Shown piece after piece: positions 12,059-21,896 of a DNA stretch of 64,000 nucleotides. Position 1 is the first letter of the stretch. Each line of letters opens with the position of its first letter. The DNA comes from Pyropia yezoensis (taxonomy: Eukaryota; Rhodophyta; Bangiophyceae; Bangiales; Bangiaceae): contig CM020618.1 of NCBI GenBank assembly GCA_009829735.1, positions 40,229,030 through 40,293,029 on the forward strand, in the 5' to 3' direction. The notes under the pieces are model-generated. The model was not told where the DNA came from, made no database searches, and saw only the letters and a program-made list of their open reading frames with translations. The position numbers and the translations under genes are program-made.

Positions 12059-14801
12059 TCATCCCCCCGCGGGCACCCCGCCGCCGCCGCCGCCCCCCCC
12101 GCCCCCCTCGGCGTGGACGGCGCGAGCAACGCCGGCCGCGTCGAGCGGCGGCGGCCCGTCGAGGCGCTGCCACAGCCGCTCGCCCGCGTCGAGCAAAAAG
12201 TCCACGTCAATCCGCCCCGCCAGGCCATTGACGTAGCCGAGGAGCACGTCAAACGCGTCAGCGGGGAGGCGCGTCAGCCGCGACCGGTGAGCAACGAGCA
12301 GCCCGACGGCGGCGTAGAGGTAAAGGCGGTCGGCGCCAACGCCGCCGTGGGCCACCTCGGCGGTCAGGTCTTCGGGGCGGAGGCGCGGCGCGGCGGCCGG
12401 GCGGGCGGCGGTGGAGGGCATCGGCGCCGCCGTCCACAGCACCTCCCACAGGCGGAGGGTGGCGGGGAAGGGGAGCTCCCGCTTGAAGCGGACGAGTAGC
12501 CACCGGAAGCACACGTGCATCGCGGGGTCGGCGGTGGCGAAAAAGGCGGCCAGGCCCGCGTCGGCGCGTGCCATCAGCAGCTGCAGCTCGTCCAGCTGGT
12601 GCTGCACCCCTGACTGGTCCAGCCGGAAGTTGCGGGCGGTCCGCCGCATGAGCGATTCAAAGCACCAAAACGCGAGCGCCTCCACGCCCAGGTCCGGGGG
12701 GGGGGGGGGTCCACAACCCCCCCGGGGGGGGGGGGGGAAGACTCCCCGTCGCGTGCACCGCCGCCGCCGCAGCGGCTGCGGCAGATACGTCGGCTGACCG
12801 TCCAGACCGCAGGGACGGCCCGCATAGCCGCTGTTGCCGCCGCACCGCGTCCCTGGACGAAGAAAGGTCCCCCTCGTCGGGAGCGGCGGCGGCAGCCGCG
12901 GCGGCGGCGGCGGCAGCGGCGGCGGCGGCCGCCTCGACAGCTGCTGCGATGCGGTCTCCCCCCGCCAGTACGTACACGACCGGTGACAGCAGGTCGCTCA
13001 TCCCTTGGCAGTACCCAATCGACGGGTGCATCAGCGCGTAGACGTTGAGGATGGAGGTGAGGAGGACAGACAGCGGCGAGTCGGCATCTGCAAACGCGGA
13101 CACCCGCCGGTCAGTCCGCACCACATCCTTGGCGATTTGCTGCTCGACGGCCCGGTAGGTGGCAAGCCGCTCCGCGTCGGGACCCCCATCGTCGGCCGCG
13201 GCCTCATTGATGACTGGCGACGCACCACCGGCGCCGCCACCCGCGGGCGCACGTATTCTATCTGCCGCTGCGGCGGCCGCAGCGGCCCGCCGCGACGAGT
13301 CGCGAAGAGACTGCCACTCGGCCTTGCGGCGCCCATACTCCTCCACGTACCGCGCCTGCGAGGCCGCCCGTTCTGCCGCGGACGAGCCCCAGTCGTGGGC
13401 GCCCAGGATAAACGGCCACACCGCCGAACGCGCGTCGACAGCAACCCCACCCGCGTAGACGGCATGGCGGGTGGCGGCCGGGTCCACAAGTCGGCCGGTC
13501 GTTGGGTGCAAGGCGGCAGCCCACGCAGCCGCGGTGACGGGTTCACCGCGGGGAGAGGAGAGGGTGAGCATTGGCGGCGGTTCAATCTCGGCCCAGTCCC
13601 AATCCCTGTCCCCGTTGGCGCCGCCGCCGCCGCCGCCATACGGCGCGGACGGGTCCGCGTGGATGTCGAGCGCGCGCGCGCGCGCCGCGGCCTGCCGCTC
13701 TGCGTCGGGGTCTCCCGACAGGGCGGCCAGGCGCGCAGACAAGACGGAGCTCTTGCGCACAAAGCGGGTGAAGCGGGCAAAATGGAAGAGCAGCTCCTGC
13801 ATCGGCGGCGAACCGCCGTCCACGTCCACCCCGTCCCGCCCGTCGGCGTCAGCCGCCGACGCAGCCCCGCGACGCGATAACGTCGACCGGCGGACGGCGC
13901 GGACAAGGGAGCTGGTCCGCCGCAGCCTGTCGGCCGCGTCGGGCACGCCGGGCATGCCCAGGCCGCCGGATCTCCCCACCCCCACGTCATCGTCATCCAG
14001 GAGCGACGCGGGCGCGCGGCGGAGGCGGCGCTTGGCCTCGACGGAAAAGAGGGTGCCCTCAAGGTGAAAGAGCAGCGCGTGGTCCAACAAGACACCCAAA
14101 AACCCCACCGCAGACGACGGGTTGGGGAAGTACAGGGGCGGGAGGAAGACCCCCCCGCGGCGCTGGAGGGTGATCACCCGCGCTTCGGCGCGCAGGGTGA
14201 TGACGTCACTGAGGAAAATGCGCCATCCACCGCAGCTCGCAACGCTCGCCAGGGGCTCAAAGCGGGGGAGCACGCCGCAGGGGCCGGCGGTCGCAGCCGC
14301 AGCCGCGACGGCGGCGACGGCGGCGGCGGCGCCATCCGAGCCCGGCTCGCTCGGGCCGCTGCCGCTGCCGCCTCTGCCACTCCTGCCGCCGAGGCTACTC
14401 ACAGTGGCGGCGCCTGCGCCAAGTGCCTCGACCGCTGTAACTGCCGGCGGCGGGGGTGGCGGGCACACCACCGCGTCGACGCTGTCGGTGGCGGCGTCGG
14501 TGCCGCTCCTCCTCCCGCCCCACACACCCGTCAGAGGTGCTTGCGGGTACCCCTGCCCCCCTCCGCCTCGCCCCCCAGCCCCCCTCTCGGCGGCAACCGC
14601 CGCCGACAGGGCCAGCGGGCTGTCTGGCGGTGGCCGCCCACCGTCCCCCCCTGCCATCGGGTCGACTCCCCCGATGGACGGCGTCGAAGAGCTGGCCGAG
14701 CACGACGCGCCCGATGAGCACGGGGAGGAGGCCTTGCTCGACCGCCGCGAGCTCCGGCCAGCCGCGGCGGCGCGGCCGAAAAAGCGACGCAGCGGGGCGC
14801 T

Positions 14802-14840
<39 letters not shown>

Positions 14841-15275
14841 GCCATCGCTCTGTCGGCGGCGGCGGCTGCCGCCGACTCCCCCCGCCGCGGCCGCCGCGGC
14901 GGCAGCGTCGAGGGCGGGGAAGGGGAAGACCGGCGGGGGGGACCACCCAATAACCACCCGGACCGCGTCGGGGTCACCGTCCGCGGCGGACGCGTCGTCG
15001 ATCTCAAGCAGCCGCAGGCGGCCGCGGGACAAGCCACGGCCGGGGCCGGCCCAATCCCTGCCGACGCCACGACCAAAACCACCACCGCCGCCGCCGCCGC
15101 CGCTGCCGCTACCGCCACCGCCACTGCTGCCCCCATCATTGTCCTCGACAGCCGGCCAGCCGCCGGGGCGCACGCCTGGGGCGTGTGAGTAAACCGCCGC
15201 CACAGCCGTGTGTTCGGTGGTGTGCAGCACCGACAGGGGCCTGCCCAGAGACGCACCGTTGCCCATCACGGCCAT
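12059..15275 (-). CDS. TBC-domain Rab GTPase-activating protein (TBC1D15/Gyp7 type)
   Basis: TBC proteins stimulate GTP hydrolysis by Rab GTPases at endomembranes. The start at 15275 (MAVMGNGASLGRPLSV) is preferred over the low-complexity upstream extension. An N-terminal region (WRIFLSDVITLRAEARVITL, then LPPLYFPNPSSAVGFLGVLLDHALLFHLEG, about 14210-14040) resembles the TBC1D15/17 N-terminal domain. The TBC domain runs from about residue 600: AVWPFILGAHDWG, the arginine-finger motif IAKDVVRTDR (R near 720), the glutamine-finger motif IGYCQGMSDLLSPVVYVL (Q near 757), then FWCFESLMRRTARNF, HVCFRWLLVRFKRELPF and RLWEVLWT. Both catalytic fingers are present, so it should be active. An Ala-rich insert separates the two TBC halves, and the C-terminal half (from 12695 down) is in another frame; the switch falls in C/G tracts at 12696-12736. 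Close agreement of both halves with the family says this is one gene. Confidence 0.8.
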
Positions 15276-15921
15276 CCCGGCGGGGGTTCGAGGGAGGGCC
15301 CGCCAGACGGAGCGGAAAGAAGGGAATAAACAGGGAGGGGGAGCGTTGGGGGTAGAGGGATGCGAAGGGGGGGGGGGGCGTACCGCGGGGGTGCGGCCCG
15401 CGCCCCCACCACCCGACGTAGCGAGTCGTAGCGTCGGCGGCGCGTTGCACGCAGGCTGCGAGCACAAGCTAAGGCGTTGGTGTTCGGGGGGAGAATGGTC
15501 CTGGCGGGCGGTTGCAGAGGGGGGGGGCTGTCGACCGCTCAGGCGAGTGCGTCCACAAGGCGAAGCCCCGGTGTGATGGCAATTCCCCCCGAGTGCCGCG
15601 GATGGCAGTCCCATCGAGCGATCAAGGTCATGAACGATCGATCGTAGACGATCGTGTGAGACCCAGTCCGGGCGAAGGATCGAGAAATCTCGCTTGGTGC
15701 AAGTCCTGCTTCGCGGGCCCGCGTGGCGGAGGCGAGGGCGTGCGTGTCCCATCAAGACGCCGCGGCCTGCCGTGCTCCTCTCTGTGCCCGTCCCCGGCGT
15801 ACTGAAGCGTTCCCAGTGGCCAAGGGCGTCTTCCGGCGTTGCGCAGTCGAGGCGTGCTCTTTTTGTCCCCCTCCCCTGCGTCTCCTTATCTGTCTGCGTT
15901 CCTCCCTTTCCCCTGCCTGCC
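15276..15921. promoter_or_regulatory. Divergent promoter region, TBC gene and transit-leader gene
   Basis: The TBC gene reads left from 15275 and the next gene reads right from 15922, so these 646 bases must hold both start regions. A G tract lies at 15369-15379. The half nearest 15922 is CT-rich (15840-15920), which resembles the pyrimidine-rich leaders seen before other starts here. ATCGATCG-type short palindromes occur at 15630-15650. No TATA box is evident. Confidence 0.35.
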
Positions 15922-17216
15922 ATGGCACCCTCCGTCGGGGCCTTTGCGGTCGCCCCCTGCGCCTCCCCTCTGCTCTCCGCCCCCGCGTGCGGCTTTCGCG
16001 ACCGGTCGAGCGTGCGCCCCTGCCGCTCCTCCCTACCCGTCACGCCGCGACGCTGCGTATGGGTGCCCCCCTCGCTGGTGGGGCCGACGACGGCGACGGC
16101 CCACCGCTGCCCATGGGCATGAGCATCCCCGGCTTCTCCCCCGACGACGTTGCCTAAGTGTCGGCCGCCAACGGCAGCGCCGACTTCATCGCCCGCATGA
16201 ACGAGCGGATGAATCGGGTGCGGCAAGAGCGGGGCATTGGCAATGAGGCGCGGGGCAAAGTCGCTTCCGACTCGTACATCGACACCCTGCGGCGGTTCAG
16301 CGCGGCTGCGCCCGACGCGCAGGCGCTCGCCGACGCGGCCGCGACAGCCGTGTCCCCCGAGGAGGCCATCCAGGTGCAGCGCGCGTTTGACAATGCGGGC
16401 GAGATCTACATGCGGGACCTCGCCACCGCGTCGGCGGTGGCGCGGTCGTCTCGCGCAGAGGATGGGAGTGTCGCGGACACGCGGGCGCTGCTGGCCGAGC
16501 TGTCGGAAGAGACGGCGGGAAAGATGGCGTCGGCGCGGGGCAACGCGGGGGGGCGCGGCCTCGACGCGCCGCCGTTGCCGCTGCGGCGGGGCGATGGGCG
16601 GGGAGTGCCAGCGGCCGGTGGCAGTGACGCGCTGCCGCCAGCGGCTGCCGTACCGCCGGCAGCCGACGCTGTCAATGGGCAGTCCAAGGAGGAAGCGGCA
16701 GCCGAGGCGGAAGACGCGATTGAGGCGGCGGTCCGCGCGATGCGGGAAAAGCTGGGCGTCCCCGAGGATGACGACGACGATAGCGGCGACGCATACCCGG
16801 TGGGGGAGGTGGAGGTGCGCGCGCCTGTGGGCGATGGGAGGGGAGCACCCACGCGGGTGCCGTCCCGTCCCGCGTCGTCGCCGCCACTCGCGGCGCCGCG
16901 GGGGTGGGCCATGGAGGCCCCCGTCACGGGGGTGGTGGGTGTGCCTCCCGAGGCTCCCGCCCCGGCGGTGGCAAGTAGCTCGCCACCGCCCGCCCCAGCG
17001 GCTGCCGCAGCCGCCGCAGCCGCTGGAGCCGCCGCTCCCGTCGTTGCCGCCGCGGTCGGCGACGGTGAGGAGGACGAGGTGTCGCTGGCCAAGAAGATTG
17101 ACTTTTTCGAGTCGTACCTCCGCCGCCTTCAGCGGTCGGCCGACTCGCCTGAGCAGCGTGGCGCCCCGCCCCCGCTGCCAGCGTCTGCGGCACTGTCCGG
17201 CGGCGCTGACGAGTAG
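15922..17216 (+). CDS. Unknown protein with transit-peptide-like leader, interrupted
   Basis: The ATG at 15922 opens a Ser/Ala/Arg-rich, acid-poor leader (MAPSVGAFAVAPCASPLL..., RPCRSSLPVTPRRC) that looks like a plastid transit peptide. It runs to 16122 in one frame. The following sequence continues in a second frame from about 16050 (MGAPLAGGADDGDGPPLPMG, PGFSPDDVA), meets TAA at 16155, and resumes at once in the same frame (NGSADFIARMNERMNRVRQERG) to TAG at 17214. The body has a helical N-terminal part, an acidic patch (EDDDDDSGD near 16770) and a short charged helix (SLAKKIDFFESYLRRLQRS near 17080-17140). I recognise no family. The first in-frame ATG after the stop is 16197. The reading could be a pseudogene, a gene with small introns I could not place, or a sequence with errors. 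Confidence 0.4.
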
Positions 17217-17240
17217 CCCGCCCTACGCCTTGCCCATGTG

Positions 17241-17741
17241 ATGCAGGCAGAAGCGGAGGCGGCAGCCGCGGAGGCGTCCGCGGCGGCACCGTCGCCGACG
17301 GCAGAGGCAGACGCCGAAGCCGACCGGCAGCTGGCAGAGGCCCAGGCCGAGCTGGACGCCCTGCTGGCCGAGGTGACACCGCCTGCCCCGCGCTCGGCGC
17401 CAGTGACGGTGCCGGCCCCGACACTTGTGTCACCGGCGGTGCCGCCCCCCGCCGCCGCCACCGCACCCACTGCGCCCATGGGAGTGCCTGCCGGTGGCGC
17501 CAGTGACGCGCTGGTCAAGTCGGCGCTCAAGGAGGTAGCTGCCGAGATGAAGCGGTACAAGAAAGTGATGAAAGCGGCGCGCAAAGAGCACGAGGCGCGT
17601 ATTGAGAACATTTTGCGGGGGATGCCCGCATCGTCCGAGGGTATGAAGTGTGGAAGCCTTTTGGGGGGCGGGCTGCCATCCCATCCCGGCGTCGGCCGCC
17701 AGGGCGCTTGTCGGGGAACGGGGGTCGGGCTGGAAAGTTGA
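17241..17741 (+). CDS. Coiled-coil ORF, probable continuation of previous gene
   Basis: The ATG at 17241 lies in the same frame as the preceding ORF and only 24 bases after its TAG. The intervening codons are open and read smoothly into it (ALRLAHVMQAEAEAAAAEAS), so it is probably the 3' part of the same gene. It encodes an Ala/Glu-rich helix (DRQLAEAQAELDALLAEV), a Pro-rich linker, and a basic helix (LVKSALKEVAAEMKRYKKVMKAARKEHEARIENIL) suited to coiled-coil or nucleic-acid contact. After that helix the sequence loses its coding look, so the true end may be near 17640. Function unknown. Confidence 0.35.
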   Translation: MQAEAEAAAAEASAAAPSPTAEADAEADRQLAEAQAELDALLAEVTPPAPRSAPVTVPAPTLVSPAVPPPAAATAPTAPMGVPAGGASDALVKSALKEVAAEMKRYKKVMKAARKEHEARIENILRGMPASSEGMKCGSLLGGGLPSHPGVGRQGACRGTGVGLES

Positions 17742-17924
17742 GCGGGGGTTGTTTGCGCTGTGGATGACGCGACCGTGTCGTCTATGGGGGAGTGGTGGGA
17801 GGCGAGGGCGGGGGTTGCGTCAGCGTCGTCGCCCCACCCCCGTTGTGCTCCGCGCAGGGCGGATGCGCTGTGGGGACCAAAATGACGATGCTGCCGACGA
17901 GCGTGTTGTGCTCCCGCCTCGGTC

Positions 17925-18234
17925 ATGCTGACGATGCTGGCGTTCCAGCGCAACCGGTGGGCTGGAGGCGTGGCACGCCAGCGCGGCATGTACAATGTGC
18001 GGACCGTAAGACGGGCGTCGATTGACCTTGTACTGGACTGGGACGGCCTGGTGGTGGCCGCAGAGGACCTCGTGTCTGACTTGTCTGGCGCGGATGGCTT
18101 CGTACTATATGTTCATACAGTACTCTGCGCGCCCCGCGAGCGGCCAGTGCTCTCGGTGAAGGCGCTTCTGCTGTCCCTCGGACGCGGCGTCGTGACAAAC
18201 CCTTCGTGGCTGGGTGCCTCCTTCCCTGGTGAGA
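17925..18234 (+). pseudogene. Fragment of the multi-pass membrane protein family
   Basis: About 100 codons from the ATG at 17925 match an internal block of the intact gene at 19632-21896: MLAFQRNRWAGGVARQRGMY against MLSIHRNQGVGTIRRHRGIY, then VVAAEDLVSDLSGADGFVLY against VVVALDIVSDASGLDNVAVV, and LLLSLGRGVVTNPSWLGASFPG against LLTLGRAVVADPSWLGAAFPG. Homology stops at 18231, where the sequence reads GGTGAGAT. That could be a splice donor, but no downstream exon of the family is found before the complete copy at 19.6 kb. The upstream half of the ectodomain and all C-terminal helices are missing. This is a truncated paralogue lying 1.4 kb upstream of the complete one. Confidence 0.65.
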
Positions 18235-18403
18235 TCAGTGGCCGTGTGGGGGGTGGGCCGGCTGCGAGGCGCCCGCACGCGCGGCCGTGGTGCCGTCGGG
18301 TGTCGGGGGGGGGGAAAGTAGCTGTTTCCCGTTTTCGTTTCCCTTGGCCCTGGACTTCTTCTTTCTCTTTAGTTCTGCTAGCTCCCGTCCCGTTGCCGAC
18401 GGG

Positions 18404-19110
18404 CTGGGCGAGGGCGCTGTGCGGCCCCTCCCGTTGCGAATCCCGCCACGCTCCGCCCGACAGGCTGGACGGATTGCCATGGTGGCGGCCTTGTGCGGGC
18501 TCATCCCCCTCTCCCGCCCCCCCCACCGGGCCCCATCGCCACTGGGCTTTTTTGCCCAGCTGCCAACAGTACGCGTGACCCACGTGCGACGCGCCCCTCG
18601 AGGCCCGCGTGCGACGCGCCTCTCGAGGCCCGCGCGCGACGCCGCGTGCGACGCGCCCCTCGAGGCCCGCGGCCGTGGTCGCCCGCACCGCCAGGCATCC
18701 CTGGTCCGGTCGAGGCCTGAAGGCAAACGCACGCCCGGCTGCTGGGCGTGATCGGGCCTGATCGCACGTAACGCGCGGGTTTTGGGGACATGGTACCCAA
18801 GCCCAGAGTGGAGGTGGAGAGGGGGCCTGGGCGAGCGCGCTGTGCGGCCCCTCCCGTTGCGAATCCCGCCAAGCTCCGCCCGACGAGCTGGACGGATTGC
18901 CACGGTGGCGGCCTCGTGCGGGCATATCCCCCTCTCCCGCCCCCCCCACCGGGCCGCATCGCCATTGGGCTTTTTTTGCCCAGCGCGCCAACAATGCGCG
19001 CGACCCGCGTTCGAAGCGCCCCTCGAGGCCCGTGGCCGTGGTCTCCCGCACCGCCACGCATCCGTGGCCCGGCCGAGGCCTCAGGGCAAACGAACACCCG
19101 GCGTCTGGGC
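18404..19110. repeat. Diverged direct duplication, about 0.3 kb units
   Basis: Two direct copies are seen, 18404-18747 and 18827-19110. Both begin CTGGGCGAG, share GTGCGGCCCCTCCCGTTGCG, GGACGGATTGCCA and CCCCCTCTCCCGCCCC, and end near AGGCAAACG/GGGCAAACG. They are separated by about 80 bases. They sit between the membrane-protein fragment and the intact gene. No coding function is supported. Confidence 0.7.
18583..18669. repeat. Short tandem repeat inside first duplication unit
   Basis: Three copies of a roughly 25-30 base unit built on GTGCGACGCGCCCCTCGAGG lie in the left duplication unit only. The second duplication unit has a single related copy (CGAAGCGCCCCTCGAGGCCC), so the expansion followed the duplication. 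Confidence 0.6.
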
Positions 19111-19631
19111 TCACACATGCTCCTCTCTCCCTCCTGTGACAGGAGTCCTGTCCCCCCCAACCCCCCAGGCGCGCTGTGGAGACCCGGGTCTGGCCCGGCA
19201 GTGCGCCCTGACAGGCACAGCAGGTCAAGAGGACTACATACGTGCTCGCGGTGTGGCGAACGCAGCGCCGCTTGCGGCGCCGCCGCGCGGCCGCGCGCTC
19301 ATGTCCTGCCCCCCGCACGCCGTCGTGTACCCCCCGGCTGTTACCGCCCGCACACGGTCGCCGCTCGCCACCGGTGTGTCTCGACGGCCCGCACGGGAGC
19401 CCCCGCTGCGTGTCGTTGCGGTCGCGGCCCGCGACCGTCCCTGTCCCGTTGCAAAACGTCTTGCTGGTCGCTGCCGCTTCCGTGGAGCTCGCCGCCTCTC
19501 TTGGTGCGGCGGGCTTGCCGGCCTCGGCCACGCAGGAGGGAGGGGGGGATCTGGTGGCGACGGCGGTGGCAACGGCGCCTCTCCGCTGCGCCCCCACGCC
19601 CCGGCCACGCACAGCATCGTGCGTGCGCATC

Positions 19632-21896
19632 ATGCGGCGCCTGCGGGGGCCCTTTGTGGCCGTGGTGATGGCCGCGTTGGCCGCGGCGGGGTCGGCGGTG
19701 GTGGTGGTGACGGTAACGGTGAAGGTGGTCGGAGCTGTGGCGGTGCCCCGCGAGCACCCCGCTGGCGACGTGACGGACCCTGCGGCGCGGCCACAGGCAG
19801 CACAGGAGGCGTCGGGCCCGACGGTCATCCCCTTCCCCGCCCCTCCGCCAAGCCCGTGGGTGGGCCGCTTCCACGAGCTGCCCTCCTTGCAGTGCCGGCT
19901 GCACCCCACCACGCCGGGTGGTGTGTCCCCGGACCCAGAGGCGGTGACCAACCCATTTGGCCGGGGCGGCACCGGCTGGGTGCTGCGGGCTCACCCAGAG
20001 GCGGTCAATGTGGTCGTTCCGTACGGTGCGGGCACCTGCGCGTCGCCGCTGAATGATGTATTCCAGCTTTCTTATCTGGCGGCACCCAACGAGGTGAGGG
20101 AACGCTGGGTCTTCAAGGCCAGCACCAACGTATCCATGGGGGCGGACGCAACTGCCGAGTTTGCCTGGGCGGGCGGCGCCTACCGCGCACATCTCAGCTG
20201 GCTTGCCATGCAAGGGTCGCAAGTGCAAGAATCTGACGGGTTTCGCTCCTCGGAATTGTTTCGCCCCAACCCATGCACTACCGCCCACGCGCGGTCGGGC
20301 TTGGTGTGTGAAGAGGAGGTTGCTCGAATGCTGTCAATCCATCGTAACCAGGGGGTTGGCACTATCAGGCGTCACCGCGGGATTTATGATGTACTCAGTG
20401 TCCATCGTACGTCGTACGGCGTGACACTTGACGAACGCGGTGAGGTAGTGGTCGCGCTTGACATCGTGTCGGACGCATCCGGCCTCGACAATGTGGCCGT
20501 AGTGCAGTACACCACCCGCGACGGCCACGAGCGACCAGTACTCGCCGGCGAGACGGCGCTGCTCACTCTGGGCCGCGCAGTGGTGGCTGATCCGTCGTGG
20601 TTGGGAGCTGCCTTCCCAGGCGGACTCAATGCCAGTGTGTTCTTTAGTACGTTACACCCGTCAACTAGTTATCAGAGTGTTACCTGGCCGCTGCGTCATG
20701 GAGCCACGGCCACCAACTCTTCTCGCTGGCTACAGAACTTGGCAACCACTTTGTGCACCCCCCCTGCTTCGTCCTTCGTCGTGGATGACAGCTTTTGCGA
20801 CGGGGTGAGGCAGCGGAGCAGATCCCTTCGCTTCCCTCTCCGCGCTGGTGGGCGTCCCGTGGCTGCCTCGCTGGGCCTCAGCGCCGTAACTACTGTGTCT
20901 CAAACTGAGATGGAACATGTTTGGATAATCAACCTGCCAGACAAGAACGTTACTGCACTGGCTTGCCCTGATTTCGACGGGTGGACCTACGACAACGCAA
21001 CACAACCCCTGTGGTTACTTGGGCGCAGTGACCGGGAGCTGCACACGACGGGACCAACGGGCTCGACGGAGATGGAGCTGGCGGCGAGTCTGTCCTCGTG
21101 CGCCATGAGCGACGTGCGCAAGGACTTGGCATCTGTTTACAATTTTCTTGATCATCTGACATATCAGCTGTCTCAACGCTACCGCCGGGACAGGTTTCAG
21201 GCGGACCCTCCGGACGACCCCTTTTCTGACGCCGGACTCCTCCTGGCCGTACTCGTGGTGGTTCCTGAAGTCGCTGCCATTCTGCTGCTGCTGGTGCAAC
21301 CGCGCAGCCGCCAGCGGCGCCTGTCCCGTTGGTATGGGCGGGAGGGGTCGACGATGGTCCTCGTCTTGGCAGCCGGCGCAGTCGCTCTCATTGGCATTGG
21401 GTTCGCGGACCGACAAGAGCACGTCGGCCACGCGTGGCGTGCCTCGACTGTGCAAAACAGGAGGCGCATTGCCATCAACGAAACCGAGCAGTTGCTATTC
21501 ACCCCAAGCCAAATCGACTATAGTGGCCGACTCACGATCGATGAAGAGATTCTGTACATAGTCGCACGCAGCGGCTTTCGACCAACCCTGACGCGGCTGT
21601 TGCTGGCGGTTTCTGTCGCCGTTTACGCAGTGCTGTGCGCCGCGGTGCTGTTGAGGGTGGGGGTGGCGATGTGGCGGGAGCGGTCTGGCCCTGAGCATGG
21701 CGTTGAGAATGATGCCGATGGCGTCAAACCTCGCCGCCCTCGCCGCAGGCGCCGGCGTCGCGGCCGCACAGCCGCACTGCCAGTCGAGGAAGGGGCTGGC
21801 CCTTCAGTCGACGGCAATGGAGACGGCAGTGACGGTGGCGGCAGCGGCGGAGGCGGCGGCGCTGGCATTCAACGGCCAACTGCGGCACGCAGCTAG
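19632..21896 (+). CDS. Multi-pass membrane protein with large ectodomain, unknown family
   Basis: The 754-codon frame starts at the ATG at 19632 (MRRLRGPFVAVVMAALAAAG...), immediately before a signal-anchor helix; the longer open frame upstream is low-complexity. After the first helix (about residues 7-37) comes an ectodomain of some 490 residues with several N-glycosylation sequons (NVS, NAS, NSS, NAT) and conserved cysteines. Then come three helices at about 535-555 (LLLAVLVVVPEVAAILLLLV), 572-592 (MVLVLAAGAVALIGIGFA) and 654-680 (LLLAVSVAVYAVLCAAVLLRVGV), and a strongly basic Arg-rich cytoplasmic tail with a Gly-rich end. I recognise no known family. Two further copies in this window (2370-4904, decayed; 17925-18234, fragment) show it belongs to a multi-member family. 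A surface receptor, adhesion or wall-associated role is inference from topology. Base composition in the ectodomain is less extreme than in its neighbours. Confidence 0.7.
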   Translation: MRRLRGPFVAVVMAALAAAGSAVVVVTVTVKVVGAVAVPREHPAGDVTDPAARPQAAQEASGPTVIPFPAPPPSPWVGRFHELPSLQCRLHPTTPGGVSPDPEAVTNPFGRGGTGWVLRAHPEAVNVVVPYGAGTCASPLNDVFQLSYLAAPNEVRERWVFKASTNVSMGADATAEFAWAGGAYRAHLSWLAMQGSQVQESDGFRSSELFRPNPCTTAHARSGLVCEEEVARMLSIHRNQGVGTIRRHRGIYDVLSVHRTSYGVTLDERGEVVVALDIVSDASGLDNVAVVQYTTRDGHERPVLAGETALLTLGRAVVADPSWLGAAFPGGLNASVFFSTLHPSTSYQSVTWPLRHGATATNSSRWLQNLATTLCTPPASSFVVDDSFCDGVRQRSRSLRFPLRAGGRPVAASLGLSAVTTVSQTEMEHVWIINLPDKNVTALACPDFDGWTYDNATQPLWLLGRSDRELHTTGPTGSTEMELAASLSSCAMSDVRKDLASVYNFLDHLTYQLSQRYRRDRFQADPPDDPFSDAGLLLAVLVVVPEVAAILLLLVQPRSRQRRLSRWYGREGSTMVLVLAAGAVALIGIGFADRQEHVGHAWRASTVQNRRRIAINETEQLLFTPSQIDYSGRLTIDEEILYIVARSGFRPTLTRLLLAVSVAVYAVLCAAVLLRVGVAMWRERSGPEHGVENDADGVKPRRPRRRRRRRGRTAALPVEEGAGPSVDGNGDGSDGGGSGGGGGAGIQRPTAARS

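Noticed and set aside
16148-16177. Tiny GT-AG intron over the TAA at 16155
   Set aside because: The joined frames do not agree with the coding-like frames on either side.
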